61,312 bases of DNA from DAITQM01 sp036832975 (GTDB lineage Bacteria > Pseudomonadota > Gammaproteobacteria > Xanthomonadales > Wenzhouxiangellaceae): contig DAITQM010000020.1 in NCBI GenBank assembly GCA_036832975.1, positions 1-61,312 of the forward strand, written 5' to 3'. A program made the translations under genes and the position numbers. The number at the start of each line of letters is the position of its first letter. The first letter of the stretch is position 1. Shown piece by piece: positions 10,079 through 18,831 of this stretch. Under the pieces are notes generated by a model. That model saw only the letters and a program-made list of their open reading frames with translations, did not search any database and had not been told where the DNA came from.

Positions 10079-11299
10079 ATGAACGTCTACCTGGTCGGCG
10101 GCGCCCTGCGCGACCGGCTCCTCGGCCTGGATGTCAAGGATCGCGACTTCGTCGTCACCGGCGCGACGCCGGACGATTTATTAAAACTCGGCTATAAACA
10201 GGTCGGCCGCGACTTCCCGGTGTTTCTCCATCCGGTGAGCGGCGAGGAATACGCCCTGGCCCGCACCGAACGCAAACACGGAACGGGGCATACCGGCTTC
10301 ACCACCCGTTATGATCCGGCGGTCACGCTCGAAGACGATCTGGCCCGCCGCGACCTGACGATCAACGCCATTGCCGAAGACGAACACGGCCGGCTGATCG
10401 ATCCATACGGCGGTCTCGCCGACCTCGAGCAGCGCGTTCTGCGGCACGTCACACCGGCTTTCGATGAGGATCCCCTGCGCGTGCTGCGCGTTGCGCGCTT
10501 CGCAGCACGCTTAGCCGCCCTGGGATTCACCGTGGCACCCGAGACGCTCGACTTGATGGGGGCCATCGCCGCCGGTGGTGAGTTGCAAACGCTGAGCGCC
10601 GAACGGGTGATGCAGGAACTCGCTGCGGCATTGATGACCGCGCGGCCGTCGATGTTTTTTGAAGTGCTGCGCGACTGCCGGGCGCTCGCCGTCCTGTTGC
10701 CCGAAATCGACGCCTTGTTCGGCGTGCCGCAACGCGCTGCGTATCATCCCGAAATCGATACCGGCCGCCACGTCATGTTGGCGCTCGATCTCGCGGCGCA
10801 CGAAAACGCCACATTGGCGGTGCGTTACGCCGTTCTGTTGCACGACCTGGGCAAAGCCTTGACCCCGCAAACCGCATGGCCGGCGCATATCGGCCACGAG
10901 CGCTCCGGCGGGCCTTTGGTCGAAGCCGTCGGCGACCGGCTGCGCGCCCCGCGGGCCCTCAATGACCTCGCCCACCTCGCCTGCCGCTGGCATCTGGTGT
11001 TGCACCAAGGCCCACGCCTCAGCCCGGCGTCACTGCTCAAAGTATTCACCGCCTGCGATGCGTGGCGCCGGCCAAAGCGCTTCGCCGAACTCCTCGCCAT
11101 CGCCGAATACGACGCCCGCGGCCGGCTCGGCCGCCAGGCCGACCCCTATCCGCAACGCGCCTTCTGGCTCCAGGCGCTCAACGTCGCCGCCGCTGTCAAG
11201 CCAGAACCAGACGCCGGCGGCGGCGCCGCAATCGGCCAGCGCCTGCGCCTCGCCCGCGCCGCCGCCCTCGCCGCCTGGAAACGCACTCGTCAGCCATAA
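10079..11299 (+). CDS. cca: multifunctional CCA tRNA nucleotidyltransferase
   Basis: Adds or repairs the 3' CCA of tRNAs. The N-terminal class II polymerase-beta-type domain has GGALRDRLLG (7-16) and the metal-binding D21-x-D23 in KDRDF. Next comes the RRDLTINA motif and the PLRVLRVARFAAR segment. The C-terminal HD phosphohydrolase domain has HDLGK at 255-259, so this is the proteobacterial form with 2',3'-cyclic phosphodiesterase activity. The 406 residues match the family. It marks the last core gene before the accessory region. Confidence 0.95.
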   Translation: MNVYLVGGALRDRLLGLDVKDRDFVVTGATPDDLLKLGYKQVGRDFPVFLHPVSGEEYALARTERKHGTGHTGFTTRYDPAVTLEDDLARRDLTINAIAEDEHGRLIDPYGGLADLEQRVLRHVTPAFDEDPLRVLRVARFAARLAALGFTVAPETLDLMGAIAAGGELQTLSAERVMQELAAALMTARPSMFFEVLRDCRALAVLLPEIDALFGVPQRAAYHPEIDTGRHVMLALDLAAHENATLAVRYAVLLHDLGKALTPQTAWPAHIGHERSGGPLVEAVGDRLRAPRALNDLAHLACRWHLVLHQGPRLSPASLLKVFTACDAWRRPKRFAELLAIAEYDARGRLGRQADPYPQRAFWLQALNVAAAVKPEPDAGGGAAIGQRLRLARAAALAAWKRTRQP

Positions 11300-11587
11300 A
11301 CCCGACGCCACCCCGCGCGCCTGACACGCACTCACACTCTCACCCAGACTGCGCCGGGAACTACCCCCGCCGGTGCAGAACTTCGGCCGGTTGAACACCA
11401 GAAACCACATCGTATGAGCGGCATCGGGCTCAACGCCGGTCGTGTTCAGCGATACGGTCACGCCATGACGGTTCCTGTGCAGCAACGACGTTGAAAAACG
11501 CCAGGATGGCGTTTTTCAACAACCTGCTAAAACACTGGCGTTATTTTGGCGCGAGCCCTCAGCGGCGGTTAGAGGGAGAGGGAGGCG
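11300..11587. other. intergenic region, left edge of accessory region
   Basis: This 288-bp gap lies between cca and a minus-strand TPR gene. I see no gene in it. It holds one copy of the dispersed palindrome (11490-11520, see separate entry). Confidence 0.6.
11490..11520. repeat. dispersed palindrome, copy A
   Basis: A perfect 14-bp stem (GTTGAAAAACGCCA / TGGCGTTTTTCAAC) with a 3-base loop at 11504-11506. It is followed by AACCTGCTAA. Read on the minus strand it shares about 40 bases with copy C near 46907-46946. Similar copies lie at 42976-43026 and a shortened relative at 47031-47060. T-runs in the arms could let it terminate transcription in both directions. Confidence 0.85.
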
Positions 11588-13642
11588 TCAAGACCCGTCA
11601 GCGAGCGCCGCAAGATCCGGCAGTCGCGCGTAACCGCGGCAGGTCTCGGTGGCACGGCGCAAGCTCTGTCTGGCCTTGTCGATCTCGCCGCGCTCGAGGT
11701 ATATCTGCGCGAGGCGCCGCATGTCGATGGCGGAGGCGAGCTCTGCAGTGATCGAGTCGAGGTCGTCGGCAATGCTCGTCAGGACCTCTCCGGACACCGT
11801 CCCGGGCGCGAGGCGGTCGAGCATCGTGTAGTAATAGGTGCGCGCTGCACGATCGGCCGCCGGCGCCGTGCCGCGCAGATAGTCGCGCTCGGCGATCTCC
11901 GCCGCGCGCAGATACGCCGCCACGGCCTGCTCCCGGTCACCGGTCTGCCGGTACGAATCGCCGAGATTCCCCCACATTTCGTGAATCTCCGGTTCACCCC
12001 CGGACACTCTCTCGATTGCCCGCCGCCGCAGAATCGCCGAACGCTCGAAGTCGCCCAGGAAATAGTGCGCCATCCCCAGGAATTCGTCGCCCACGTACGA
12101 GGCGGGATCGAGCTCCCGGGCGCGGTTGTAGACATCGCGCGCCTTCTCGAACGCACCGTCGCACAGGTAGAAGGTGCCGAGATTTGCCAGCACGTACTCG
12201 TTCTCGTCACGCGCGAGCGCCTGCTCGCTGATGGCGATCGCCGCCGCAACGTCACCGTCGAACCACTCCAGGATCGCGAGTGTATGCAAGGGTTTCCAGA
12301 CGACCGGGTCGACCTCCGCCGCCCGCCGTGCCGCATCCTTGGCGGCGGTGAGCATCGCCCGGTCCCCGCCCTGGCGGTATGCCTGTAGCCGCACCGTGGC
12401 GAGGCCTGCCAGCACCGCGGCATCCGACGGGTGCGTGGCGGCGGTGCGCCCATAGATCGCGATCGCCTCGTCATTGCGTCCCGTGCGGCTCAGGAAATGC
12501 GCGTGCGCGCCGGCCACGACGCTGTCTTCCGGATCAAGCTGCATGGCTTGCCCGCAGGCGCGGGCCGCATCGTTCAGCGCCCGCTCCTCGTCATCCATCC
12601 AGTGCGCCTCGAGCAGCGTCTGGCACAGCCCCGCGTGCGCCCGCGCGTAGTTGGCGTCCTGCCTGAGCGCGGCTTCGAAATGACCCTGCGCACGGCGCAC
12701 GTTCAATTCGTTCGACGGCCGGTCAAGGTAATACTCTCCCTGCAGATAGTCGTCCTGCACCGGCGCCAGCGGAAAATGCCGGACGGCATCCGTCGGCACC
12801 GGCAGCCCGATCGTCCGGCGGACCGCGAGCGACGCCTGCGCGGCGATGTCGTCGAGCCGGCCGCTCAGCGTCACCGCGGGCAGGCTGTGTGCCCAGACCT
12901 GCTGGCGGACGCCGTCGGCGAACAGGAACAGCCTGACCGCGCTCAGTCGTCCGACGGTGACGATCTCGCCGTCGAGCGTGACATCGGTGCGCAATCGCGT
13001 CGACGCGGACACCGGGTCGAGATCGCGAGTCAACGCGGCGGCAGTCGAGCTTGCCACGGCGAACGTGTCGCCGAGTTCCTTGCGCAAAATAGCGGCAAGG
13101 GCACCTCCCGTATCGCCCTCGATGGGCAGGACGACGAGGGTGGGAGTACCCAGGCCGAGCGGGCGCCGCACGGGGGCGTCGATCGACGCGTCCTGCTCCG
13201 GCCGCTCGCGTGAGAGCCACCAGCCTGACGCCGTCAAGGCAACGAGGGCGGCGGCGATCGTTGCCGTCAGTCGCCAGTGGGAGGGCCGAGTCGGCGGCGC
13301 CGGCGGCGGACTCCCCGGTGGGGCGATCCGACGCGTCTCCTCGCGAGCTGTCTTGTACAGCGTATAGGCGTCGACGCCGAGCGCCCGGGCCACGCGTTCC
13401 AGCGTCCGTGGCTCCACCGGCAGCTCGCGAAACACGCGGCTGACGACGTCCTTTGGCACGGTATCGAGGCCTTCGAGATCGGCTATGCGTTCAGCGAGTG
13501 CCGCCTGGCTGCGCAGACCGGCTTCCGCCAGCGCACGGGCCAGACTGACACGCGAGGCACATACACCGCGTTTCCGTTTTGTGCCCTGCTCTGCAGTCAC
13601 GGTCGCCGTACACCCCGTTTGCTTGTTCTTTGCCGGCACCAT
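11588..13642 (-). CDS. membrane-anchored TPR protein with N-terminal DNA-binding-like domain
   Basis: 684 residues if started at the ATG at 13642 (an ATG at 13702 adds 20). The order is an N-terminal helical region of about 80 residues resembling an XRE/helix-turn-helix fold (AALAERIADLEG, then TLERVARALGVD), a proline-rich linker, one transmembrane helix (TATIAAALVALTASGWWL), a periplasmic domain resembling those of CadC/adenylate-cyclase-like TPR proteins (TLVVLPIEGD), and a long TPR array to the C-terminus. This suggests a one-component sensor or regulator, but the target is unknown. It stands alone in the accessory region. Confidence 0.6.
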   Translation of the reverse strand: MVPAKNKQTGCTATVTAEQGTKRKRGVCASRVSLARALAEAGLRSQAALAERIADLEGLDTVPKDVVSRVFRELPVEPRTLERVARALGVDAYTLYKTAREETRRIAPPGSPPPAPPTRPSHWRLTATIAAALVALTASGWWLSRERPEQDASIDAPVRRPLGLGTPTLVVLPIEGDTGGALAAILRKELGDTFAVASSTAAALTRDLDPVSASTRLRTDVTLDGEIVTVGRLSAVRLFLFADGVRQQVWAHSLPAVTLSGRLDDIAAQASLAVRRTIGLPVPTDAVRHFPLAPVQDDYLQGEYYLDRPSNELNVRRAQGHFEAALRQDANYARAHAGLCQTLLEAHWMDDEERALNDAARACGQAMQLDPEDSVVAGAHAHFLSRTGRNDEAIAIYGRTAATHPSDAAVLAGLATVRLQAYRQGGDRAMLTAAKDAARRAAEVDPVVWKPLHTLAILEWFDGDVAAAIAISEQALARDENEYVLANLGTFYLCDGAFEKARDVYNRARELDPASYVGDEFLGMAHYFLGDFERSAILRRRAIERVSGGEPEIHEMWGNLGDSYRQTGDREQAVAAYLRAAEIAERDYLRGTAPAADRAARTYYYTMLDRLAPGTVSGEVLTSIADDLDSITAELASAIDMRRLAQIYLERGEIDKARQSLRRATETCRGYARLPDLAALADGS

Positions 13643-13918
13643 TCTATAGCACTGCGGTTCGGCAGTCTCCGCCTCGCCTGTCGGGGCAGATCGGCGCCGC
13701 ATGCCGGCAGGTGTCGCTAAGCACCCTTAAGTGACGCTATTCGTCGATGCGGAAGTCTGGTCATCTGCATAACCTTACATGTCACGATGGGCAGGGCGCA
13801 CGGAGATTCAGGTCACGCGGTGGGGCCATGGAGGATGGACGGAACGATGACCTGAATAATGATCGACAAACGTTGGCGCCAGGCATCCTGGCATGTGATG
13901 TTTCTCGGCCTCGCGATC
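13643..13918. other. intergenic region without recognised gene
   Basis: Upstream region of the TPR gene. On the minus strand an extended -10-like TGCTATAGA abuts the chosen ATG, which may mean the true start is downstream. I see no supported coding sequence or RNA gene. Confidence 0.4.
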
Positions 13919-14077
13919 CTGCTTCAGGCCCGCGGTGGTGCGGTGTGGATCATATCCTGTATCGAAGACCCGGAGATGATTCAGAAGATCCTGGATCGCC
14001 TGAAGGACAAAGCCGAACCCAACAAAACCGTAGCGCTGCCTGAGAGTCGGGCACCGACAATGAGCCTGTTCGCCTGA
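13919..14077 (+). pseudogene. IS91-family-type transposase, C-terminal remnant
   Basis: The translated tail contains RGGAV, CIEDPEMIQKILDRL and LPESRAP followed shortly by a stop. This resembles the extreme C-terminus of IS91/IS801-type Y1-family transposases, where a zinc-finger CxxCGG precedes a CIEDP segment. Here the cysteines equivalent to the finger read Leu and Arg, and nothing upstream in frame looks like a transposase. It is a decayed fragment marking past mobile-element activity. Family assignment is by recall of the motif. Confidence 0.6.
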
Positions 14078-14351
14078 CAAAACCCGGCCGTTCGAAGCAA
14101 GACACTGGGCAGTGAGCCGTGGCAGGCACCCGGCTTGCCGTGGGGTTGGGAAGGGACGTAACGGGAGAACAAACAGGCGGATGCTCAGACAATATACGCG
14201 GAAGTCAGGGCGCACTCAGCTTAGCACAAGTCCAACCAGACCACGACTCACGACTCGTACACCACTCCGCTGGACGCGGCCTCGGGCGAAGCGTGGTGGT
14301 CCCGTATGATCATTTTTTTCAATAGCTACAGAAAAAATGGAGTACCTACAG
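14078..14351. other. intergenic region, probably former insertion-sequence flank
   Basis: No convincing gene between the transposase remnant and the next coding sequence. It may be the decayed right end of the insertion sequence. Confidence 0.35.
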
Positions 14352-14792
14352 ATGGCATTAGTGAAGGCTTCAGGAACGGTGGCGAATTTTCGCCAGTCAA
14401 CTGAGATCAAGAGCGCAACTCATACCACCGGTGCGTTCGGTATGGGGCGCACGACCATGAAGACGGAAAAGGTCTTCAATTTTCGTGTCGGCAATCGCCC
14501 GGTGTCGATGAAGTTTCCGAAAGGCGATATCGATTTGACAGATGGCGACGAGGCGACGGTAGTTGGAACGGAAAGCGGTGGTGGACTGAAGGGTATCGCC
14601 GTTCGTAACGATGTCACCGGAGTCACGTATGGCATCACCATGGGATATTGGATCGGCTGGGGCGTCGCAATGACCGTGCTCGGATTCCTGCTGATGCCGG
14701 TGATGATCGGCGCTGTGATTCTGCCCGTGGGCCTGTACATGCTCTACAAAGGGTATCAACTCAAGAATGCTCTGGCGATTCTGGCCGCCTAG
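14352..14792 (+). CDS. hypothetical protein with soluble N-terminal domain and two C-terminal membrane helices
   Basis: 146 residues. The N-terminal ~95 residues look like a small beta-rich domain (DGDEATVVGTESGGGLKGIA recalls OB-fold-like repeats). Two hydrophobic helices follow at about 100-120 and 122-140, and the protein ends shortly after. The ATG at 14352 is chosen over 14337 because GGAG lies at 14339-14342. I do not recognise a named family. It sits between the IS remnant and the beta-helix gene, with no operon partner. Confidence 0.6.
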   Translation: MALVKASGTVANFRQSTEIKSATHTTGAFGMGRTTMKTEKVFNFRVGNRPVSMKFPKGDIDLTDGDEATVVGTESGGGLKGIAVRNDVTGVTYGITMGYWIGWGVAMTVLGFLLMPVMIGAVILPVGLYMLYKGYQLKNALAILAA

Positions 14793-14891
14793 GTGTCGCA
14801 CCCTGCCTGACTAGGTGGTCTTCGGAGAAACAGCTCCGGATGTGAGGTGTACCTGACCGACGAAGTCATTCGCCGGATTGCCAACACATAT

Positions 14892-14917
14892 CCCAATAGT
14901 TGCATAAATTTTGCTCG
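14892..14917 (+). repeat. 26-bp repeat shared with the contig ends
   Basis: Identical over 26 bp to 61080-61105 and to the reverse complement of 27-52. It lies 28 bp upstream of the beta-helix gene start, just before its ribosome-binding site, so it is within that gene's leader. Confidence 0.85.
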
Positions 14918-14945
14918 CTTTGATCAAATTCACAAGGAGACCGTC

Positions 14946-16793
14946 ATGTCTTGCAGATCCACCCCGTTCCTCGCCCTGCTGTTGTTCACCGTTCCGGCCC
15001 CGGCCACCGTATTCGACATCGCCGACGGCGACGTCGCCGCGCTGATCAGTGCGATCCAGGCCTCTAACGCAAACGGCGAGGCCGATGTCATCAACCTGAC
15101 CGCAGGAGGCGACTACGAGCTGAGCACGATCCAGTTCGGGTCGAGCGCGAGCGCCTTACCGCGCGTCGAGGGCCAGCTGGTGATCAATGGCAGTGGCGCC
15201 ACGCTGCGACGCAGCAGCGCCGACGGGACGCCGAACATGCGTATCCTGATCACCAACACCTCGGCCGAGCTCACCCTCAACGACCTGACCGTCCGCGACG
15301 GCTTCACCACCGGCTTCGGCGGCGGCATCAACAATTCCGGAAAGCTCGCGCTTAACGACTGCGCCGTAATCGCCAATTCCGGCGGCCAAGGGGGCGGGAT
15401 CTTCAACACCGGCGTGCTCGAGATTGTTGGCGGCGAAATCAGCGACAACGCCGCTTCCGGCGGCAACGGCGGGGGCGCGATCTTCAGCCAGGGCGCCGGC
15501 GCCGACGCCACTGCCTTTCAGACGCTTGTGCGCGGCAACAGCGCGGCCGGCGGGGGCCCCGGCGGCGGCATCATCAACCAGGCCAGCGCCAGTGCCGTCG
15601 GCGGGTTCTTCACCATTGTTGACAGCATCATCGAAGACAATTCCGCCAACGGAATCAACGGTCACGGTGGCGGCATCGAGAATCGGGGCCGGATGTCCAT
15701 CGCCGACTCGATCATCCGCAACAACGCCACCAGCGGCAACGGCGGGGGCTTGCGCACGGTCAACGGCAGCGGTCGTTTCCTGACCGTCACCGAAAGCGAG
15801 ATCCACGACAACACCGCCGGCGGCAACGGCGGCGGCCTGGATCTGAGCTTTTCCGAGATCGTGCTGATCGGCCTGAAGGTTCATGGAAACACCGCCGTCA
15901 ACGGTGGCGGCATCCACAGCGCCACGACCTCCAATACGCACTTCGTCGACCTCGAAGACTGCGCCGTTTACAACAACGCGGCGGTCCAGGACGGCGGCGG
16001 CATCTTCAACGACCGCACCACCCTGAACGTCTCGCTGTGCCGAATCGATAACAACAGCGCAGGCGGCCTTGGTGGCGGCATTGTCAACCGAAACGCCACC
16101 ACCCTGACCCTGACCGACACCACCGTCGATGCCAACACCGCCCTGCTCGACGGCGGCGGCGTGCACAACGCCGCCTTGCTGAACCTGAACCGATCGACGG
16201 TAAGCCACAACATCTCGGAGACCGGCCACGGCGGCGGCATCTTGAACGCCCCTGGCGGCCGATTGAACGCGATCAACGCGACCTTGAGCGGCAACACTGC
16301 GACTGAAACCGACAGTGCTGGCGGCGGACTGCACAATCTCAATTTCGGCTCCGACATCGTCAGGCTTCACCTGGTGACGGTGACTGGAAACCAGGCCGCC
16401 ACCGCCGGCGGCATCTACAACGACCCCGCTTCGGCCTTCCAGCGTTCGCTGGAACTGGACAACGCCATCGTCGCCGGCAACATCGGCGGCGACATCAACG
16501 ACTTCTACGACGACCTGGGGCACAACCTGATCGGCGATGGCACGGGGATTACCCAACCGACCAGCTTCATGGGCAATCCCCAGCTTGGGTCGTTGGCCGA
16601 CAACGGGGGCCCGACCCTCACCCACGCCCTGCCCGACGGCAGCATCGTGATCGGCGCCGGGGACTGTTTCGGCGGCAGCGTGACCGAGGACCAGCGCGGC
16701 CTCGAGCGCCCCCAGGCGCCGGGCTGCGACATCGGCGCCTTCGAGCTGGAATACGACGACACGATTTTCGCCGACGACTTCGAGGCGCAGTGA
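14946..16793 (+). CDS. secreted right-handed beta-helix / choice-of-anchor-type protein
   Basis: 615 residues with a signal peptide (about 1-20, ending VPAPA). It has many short repeats of the type GGGI(F/Y)N...L.L....I..N.A, like parallel beta-helix and polymorphic outer-membrane-protein repeats, at about 95-540. Near the C-terminus come DNGGPTLTHALP and QRGLERP and a CDIGAFE segment, then a terminal IFADDFE motif. A related IFxDGFE tail occurs on secreted proteins of xanthomonads and relatives. The start follows AAGGAG at 14934-14939. It is likely a surface or extracellular protein; ligand or enzymatic role unknown. Confidence 0.8.
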   Translation: MSCRSTPFLALLLFTVPAPATVFDIADGDVAALISAIQASNANGEADVINLTAGGDYELSTIQFGSSASALPRVEGQLVINGSGATLRRSSADGTPNMRILITNTSAELTLNDLTVRDGFTTGFGGGINNSGKLALNDCAVIANSGGQGGGIFNTGVLEIVGGEISDNAASGGNGGGAIFSQGAGADATAFQTLVRGNSAAGGGPGGGIINQASASAVGGFFTIVDSIIEDNSANGINGHGGGIENRGRMSIADSIIRNNATSGNGGGLRTVNGSGRFLTVTESEIHDNTAGGNGGGLDLSFSEIVLIGLKVHGNTAVNGGGIHSATTSNTHFVDLEDCAVYNNAAVQDGGGIFNDRTTLNVSLCRIDNNSAGGLGGGIVNRNATTLTLTDTTVDANTALLDGGGVHNAALLNLNRSTVSHNISETGHGGGILNAPGGRLNAINATLSGNTATETDSAGGGLHNLNFGSDIVRLHLVTVTGNQAATAGGIYNDPASAFQRSLELDNAIVAGNIGGDINDFYDDLGHNLIGDGTGITQPTSFMGNPQLGSLADNGGPTLTHALPDGSIVIGAGDCFGGSVTEDQRGLERPQAPGCDIGAFELEYDDTIFADDFEAQ

Positions 16794-16882
16794 ATCGGAT
16801 TCCGGGCAATCGGCAGCCCCGTCGGATCAGTACCGTAGACCCTTTCATGCCCCGCCACGGCCGCTTCGGTGGAGCCAGTCCT

Positions 16883-17131
16883 AGCCCGGATATTTCACCA
16901 GTCCTCCTGCTGCGGCCGCCCCAAGGCACGGCCTGCGGGGCTTGCACTCGGTCGAAGTGCTCGACGTACTGGTCAAGTACGCCTGCGCGCTTCTCGGTCG
17001 CGAGATCCCCGCAGGCCGCACCCTGGAACACCCTCACGCGCGACGGCATTCCGGTCGGGCTTCTTCGCCTGCGGCGAAACCGCCCTCCTTCCATTGCCTG
17101 CGCTACGGACGACTGGTGAAATATCCGGGCT
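16883..17131. mobile_element. 249-bp MITE-like element with perfect 21-bp terminal inverted repeats
   Basis: The left arm (16883-16903, beginning AGCCCGGATATTTCACCAGT) is the exact reverse complement of the right arm (17111-17131). The interior is GC-rich with no gene; short open frames within are not supported. No target-site duplication is obvious. An 8-bp direct repeat CCAGTCCT occurs at 16875-16882 and again at 16899-16906. The size and structure fit a miniature inverted-repeat element or a large hairpin repeat; no cognate transposase is seen. Confidence 0.75.
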
Positions 17132-17560
17132 GATATGTTTTGACCTGTCATCTGCACGGTCCATATTTCCTCCGCATCTTGGCCCGTAACGGTGCTACGC
17201 GCCGGCGATCCGGAGAAAATCTGTCCTCGCGCAGCCGAATTTTCGCCGCGACCGGCAAAGCTCGACAGGCTGCTTTAACCGTAGAATGACTACGCTTCTT
17301 CGGGAAATCGGACAAGCTGCACTCGCCAGCTTGACCGAGGATTCCGGGAATCTATGCAACAATTGGGATATCACTTATGGCGCTCATCTCTTTCATCCCC
17401 TCCCCCGCAAGCGGGGAGGGGAGCAGGGAGGGAGTTACGCCGACATCGCCGCCAATCTCGATCAGCTCGGAATCTGGCCTGGGTACTATTTAAGATATAC
17501 TGCGATTTCTTTAATAGCGCTGACGCGTATTAAACCCAACTTGAACAACGGGCGGAACGA
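17132..17560. other. intergenic region upstream of the Fic gene
   Basis: No supported gene. It contains a near-copy of the contig-end repeat (TATGCAACAATTGGG, 17353-17367, one mismatch) and a GC-rich palindrome at 17397-17421. An AT-richer stretch with a -10-like TATACT at 17496-17501 lies upstream of the Fic gene, but I see no good -35. A 92-codon open frame across this region looks spurious because it reads through the palindrome. Confidence 0.5.
17397..17421. repeat. GC-rich palindromic repeat (CCCCTCCCCCGC ... GCGGGGAGGGG)
   Basis: An inverted repeat with a 2-base loop and one bulged C. It belongs to the same general class as the palindromes at 20514-20539 (inside hsdM) and 33330-33346. 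Such elements are usually intergenic and dispersed. Confidence 0.7.
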
Positions 17561-18721
17561 GTGAACCGGGGACCCAGCGGGCGTTACGAAGTGACCACCA
17601 CGAGCGGCGAAGCCGTGCGCGCCTTCGTGCCGGAACCGCTGCCGCCGTCACCACCTATCGACCTGTCCGGCACGCGCCAGACTCTTCTGGAACAGGCGTT
17701 GCTGGCCTGCGGGCGACTCGATGGCATCTCCGCTTTGCTGCCGGATCCGGATCTCTTTCTCTACGCCTACGTGCGCCGCGAGGCGGTGCTGTCTTCGCAG
17801 ATCGAAGGTACGCAGTCCTCGCTGTCCGATCTGCTGCTATTCGAACTCGAAGAAGCCTCTGGCGTGCCTTTCGACGACGTGGTGGAGGTTTCCAACTACG
17901 TGGCGGCGCTCGAATATGGCCTGGCGCGCCTGCGCGAGGGGTTTCCGCTGTCCAACCGGCTGCTGCGGGACATTCACGAGCGGCTTCTGGCCCGTGGCCG
18001 CGGCGCGAACAAATCCTCCGGATCGTTCCGCCGCTCGCAGAACTGGATCGGCGGCACGCGGCCGGGCAATGCGCAATACGTGCCGCCTCCGCCGCCGCAG
18101 GTCGAACCCTGCATGGCGGCGCTGGAGCGCTTCCTTCACGTTGACGCCGCTCCCGGCGCCCTCGTCAAGGCGGCGCTCGCCCACGTGCAGTTCGAGACGA
18201 TCCACCCCTTCCTCGACGGCAACGGCCGCGTCGGCCGGCTCTTGATCGCGCTGCTTTTGCATCACGACGGCGTGCTACGTCAGCCGCTGCTCTACCTCAG
18301 CCTCTATTTCAAACAACATCGCAACGAATATTACCGCTTGCTCGACAAAGTCCGCCAAGACGGAGACTGGGAAACCTGGCTGGACTTTTTCCTCGAAGGC
18401 GTCACGCAAACCGCAGGTTCCGCCGTGGATACGGCGCATCGTCTGCTGGCGCTCTTTCGCGAGGACGCCGAGCGCATCCAGACGCTGGGGCGAAGCGCTG
18501 CCAATGCCCTGCGTATTTTCGACGCCTTGCGCGCCAGACCGATCGCCACCGTCACCGATCTCGCCGAGCGCACCGGTGTGACTTACCCCACGGCGGCCAA
18601 GTCGATGGAATCGCTCACCACACTCGGCATCGCACGCGAAATTACCGGCCGCAAGCGCGATCGCGTGTTCGCCTACGATCGCTATATCGCAATCCTCAAC
18701 GAAGGGACCGAACCGTTGTGA
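17561..18721 (+). CDS. Fic family protein with N-terminal inhibitory motif and C-terminal winged helix
   Basis: 386 residues. The Fic core motif HPFLDGNGRVGR (215-226) is intact, so AMPylation (nucleotidyl transfer to a protein hydroxyl) is expected. An inhibitory motif S-x3-E-G (S78-E82-G83, within SSQIEGT) lies N-terminal to the core, defining a class II, self-inhibited Fic. The C-terminal ~70 residues (DLAERTGVTYPTAAKSMESL) look like a winged-helix DNA-binding domain. It starts with GTG at 17561. No separate antitoxin gene is seen. It lies 110 bp upstream of hsdM in the same direction, a frequent context for type I restriction loci. Confidence 0.9.
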   Translation: MNRGPSGRYEVTTTSGEAVRAFVPEPLPPSPPIDLSGTRQTLLEQALLACGRLDGISALLPDPDLFLYAYVRREAVLSSQIEGTQSSLSDLLLFELEEASGVPFDDVVEVSNYVAALEYGLARLREGFPLSNRLLRDIHERLLARGRGANKSSGSFRRSQNWIGGTRPGNAQYVPPPPPQVEPCMAALERFLHVDAAPGALVKAALAHVQFETIHPFLDGNGRVGRLLIALLLHHDGVLRQPLLYLSLYFKQHRNEYYRLLDKVRQDGDWETWLDFFLEGVTQTAGSAVDTAHRLLALFREDAERIQTLGRSAANALRIFDALRARPIATVTDLAERTGVTYPTAAKSMESLTTLGIAREITGRKRDRVFAYDRYIAILNEGTEPL

Positions 18722-18831
18722 AGGCAATTCAGGGAAATGTGCATCAGACAGCGACTGGCCGGCGACAAGTTCTGGCAGTATGGCGAGCGCCAGAAAGCGG
18801 TGAACTCTCGTAGCAGTGCACGGGACCCGAC

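Noticed and set aside
13808..14215. A 135-codon minus-strand open frame opposite the IS remnant.
   Set aside because: No family similarity, and the plus-strand frame matches a transposase tail.
15156..16625. A 489-codon minus-strand open frame opposite the beta-helix gene.
   Set aside because: It is a shadow of the GGC-rich repeats of the beta-helix gene; the translation is Val/Ala/Gly-rich with no family features, and the plus strand has a signal peptide and ribosome site.
17286..17564. A 92-codon open frame upstream of the Fic gene.
   Set aside because: It crosses a GC-rich palindrome and a repeat fragment, has no ribosome site, and overlaps the GTG start of Fic.
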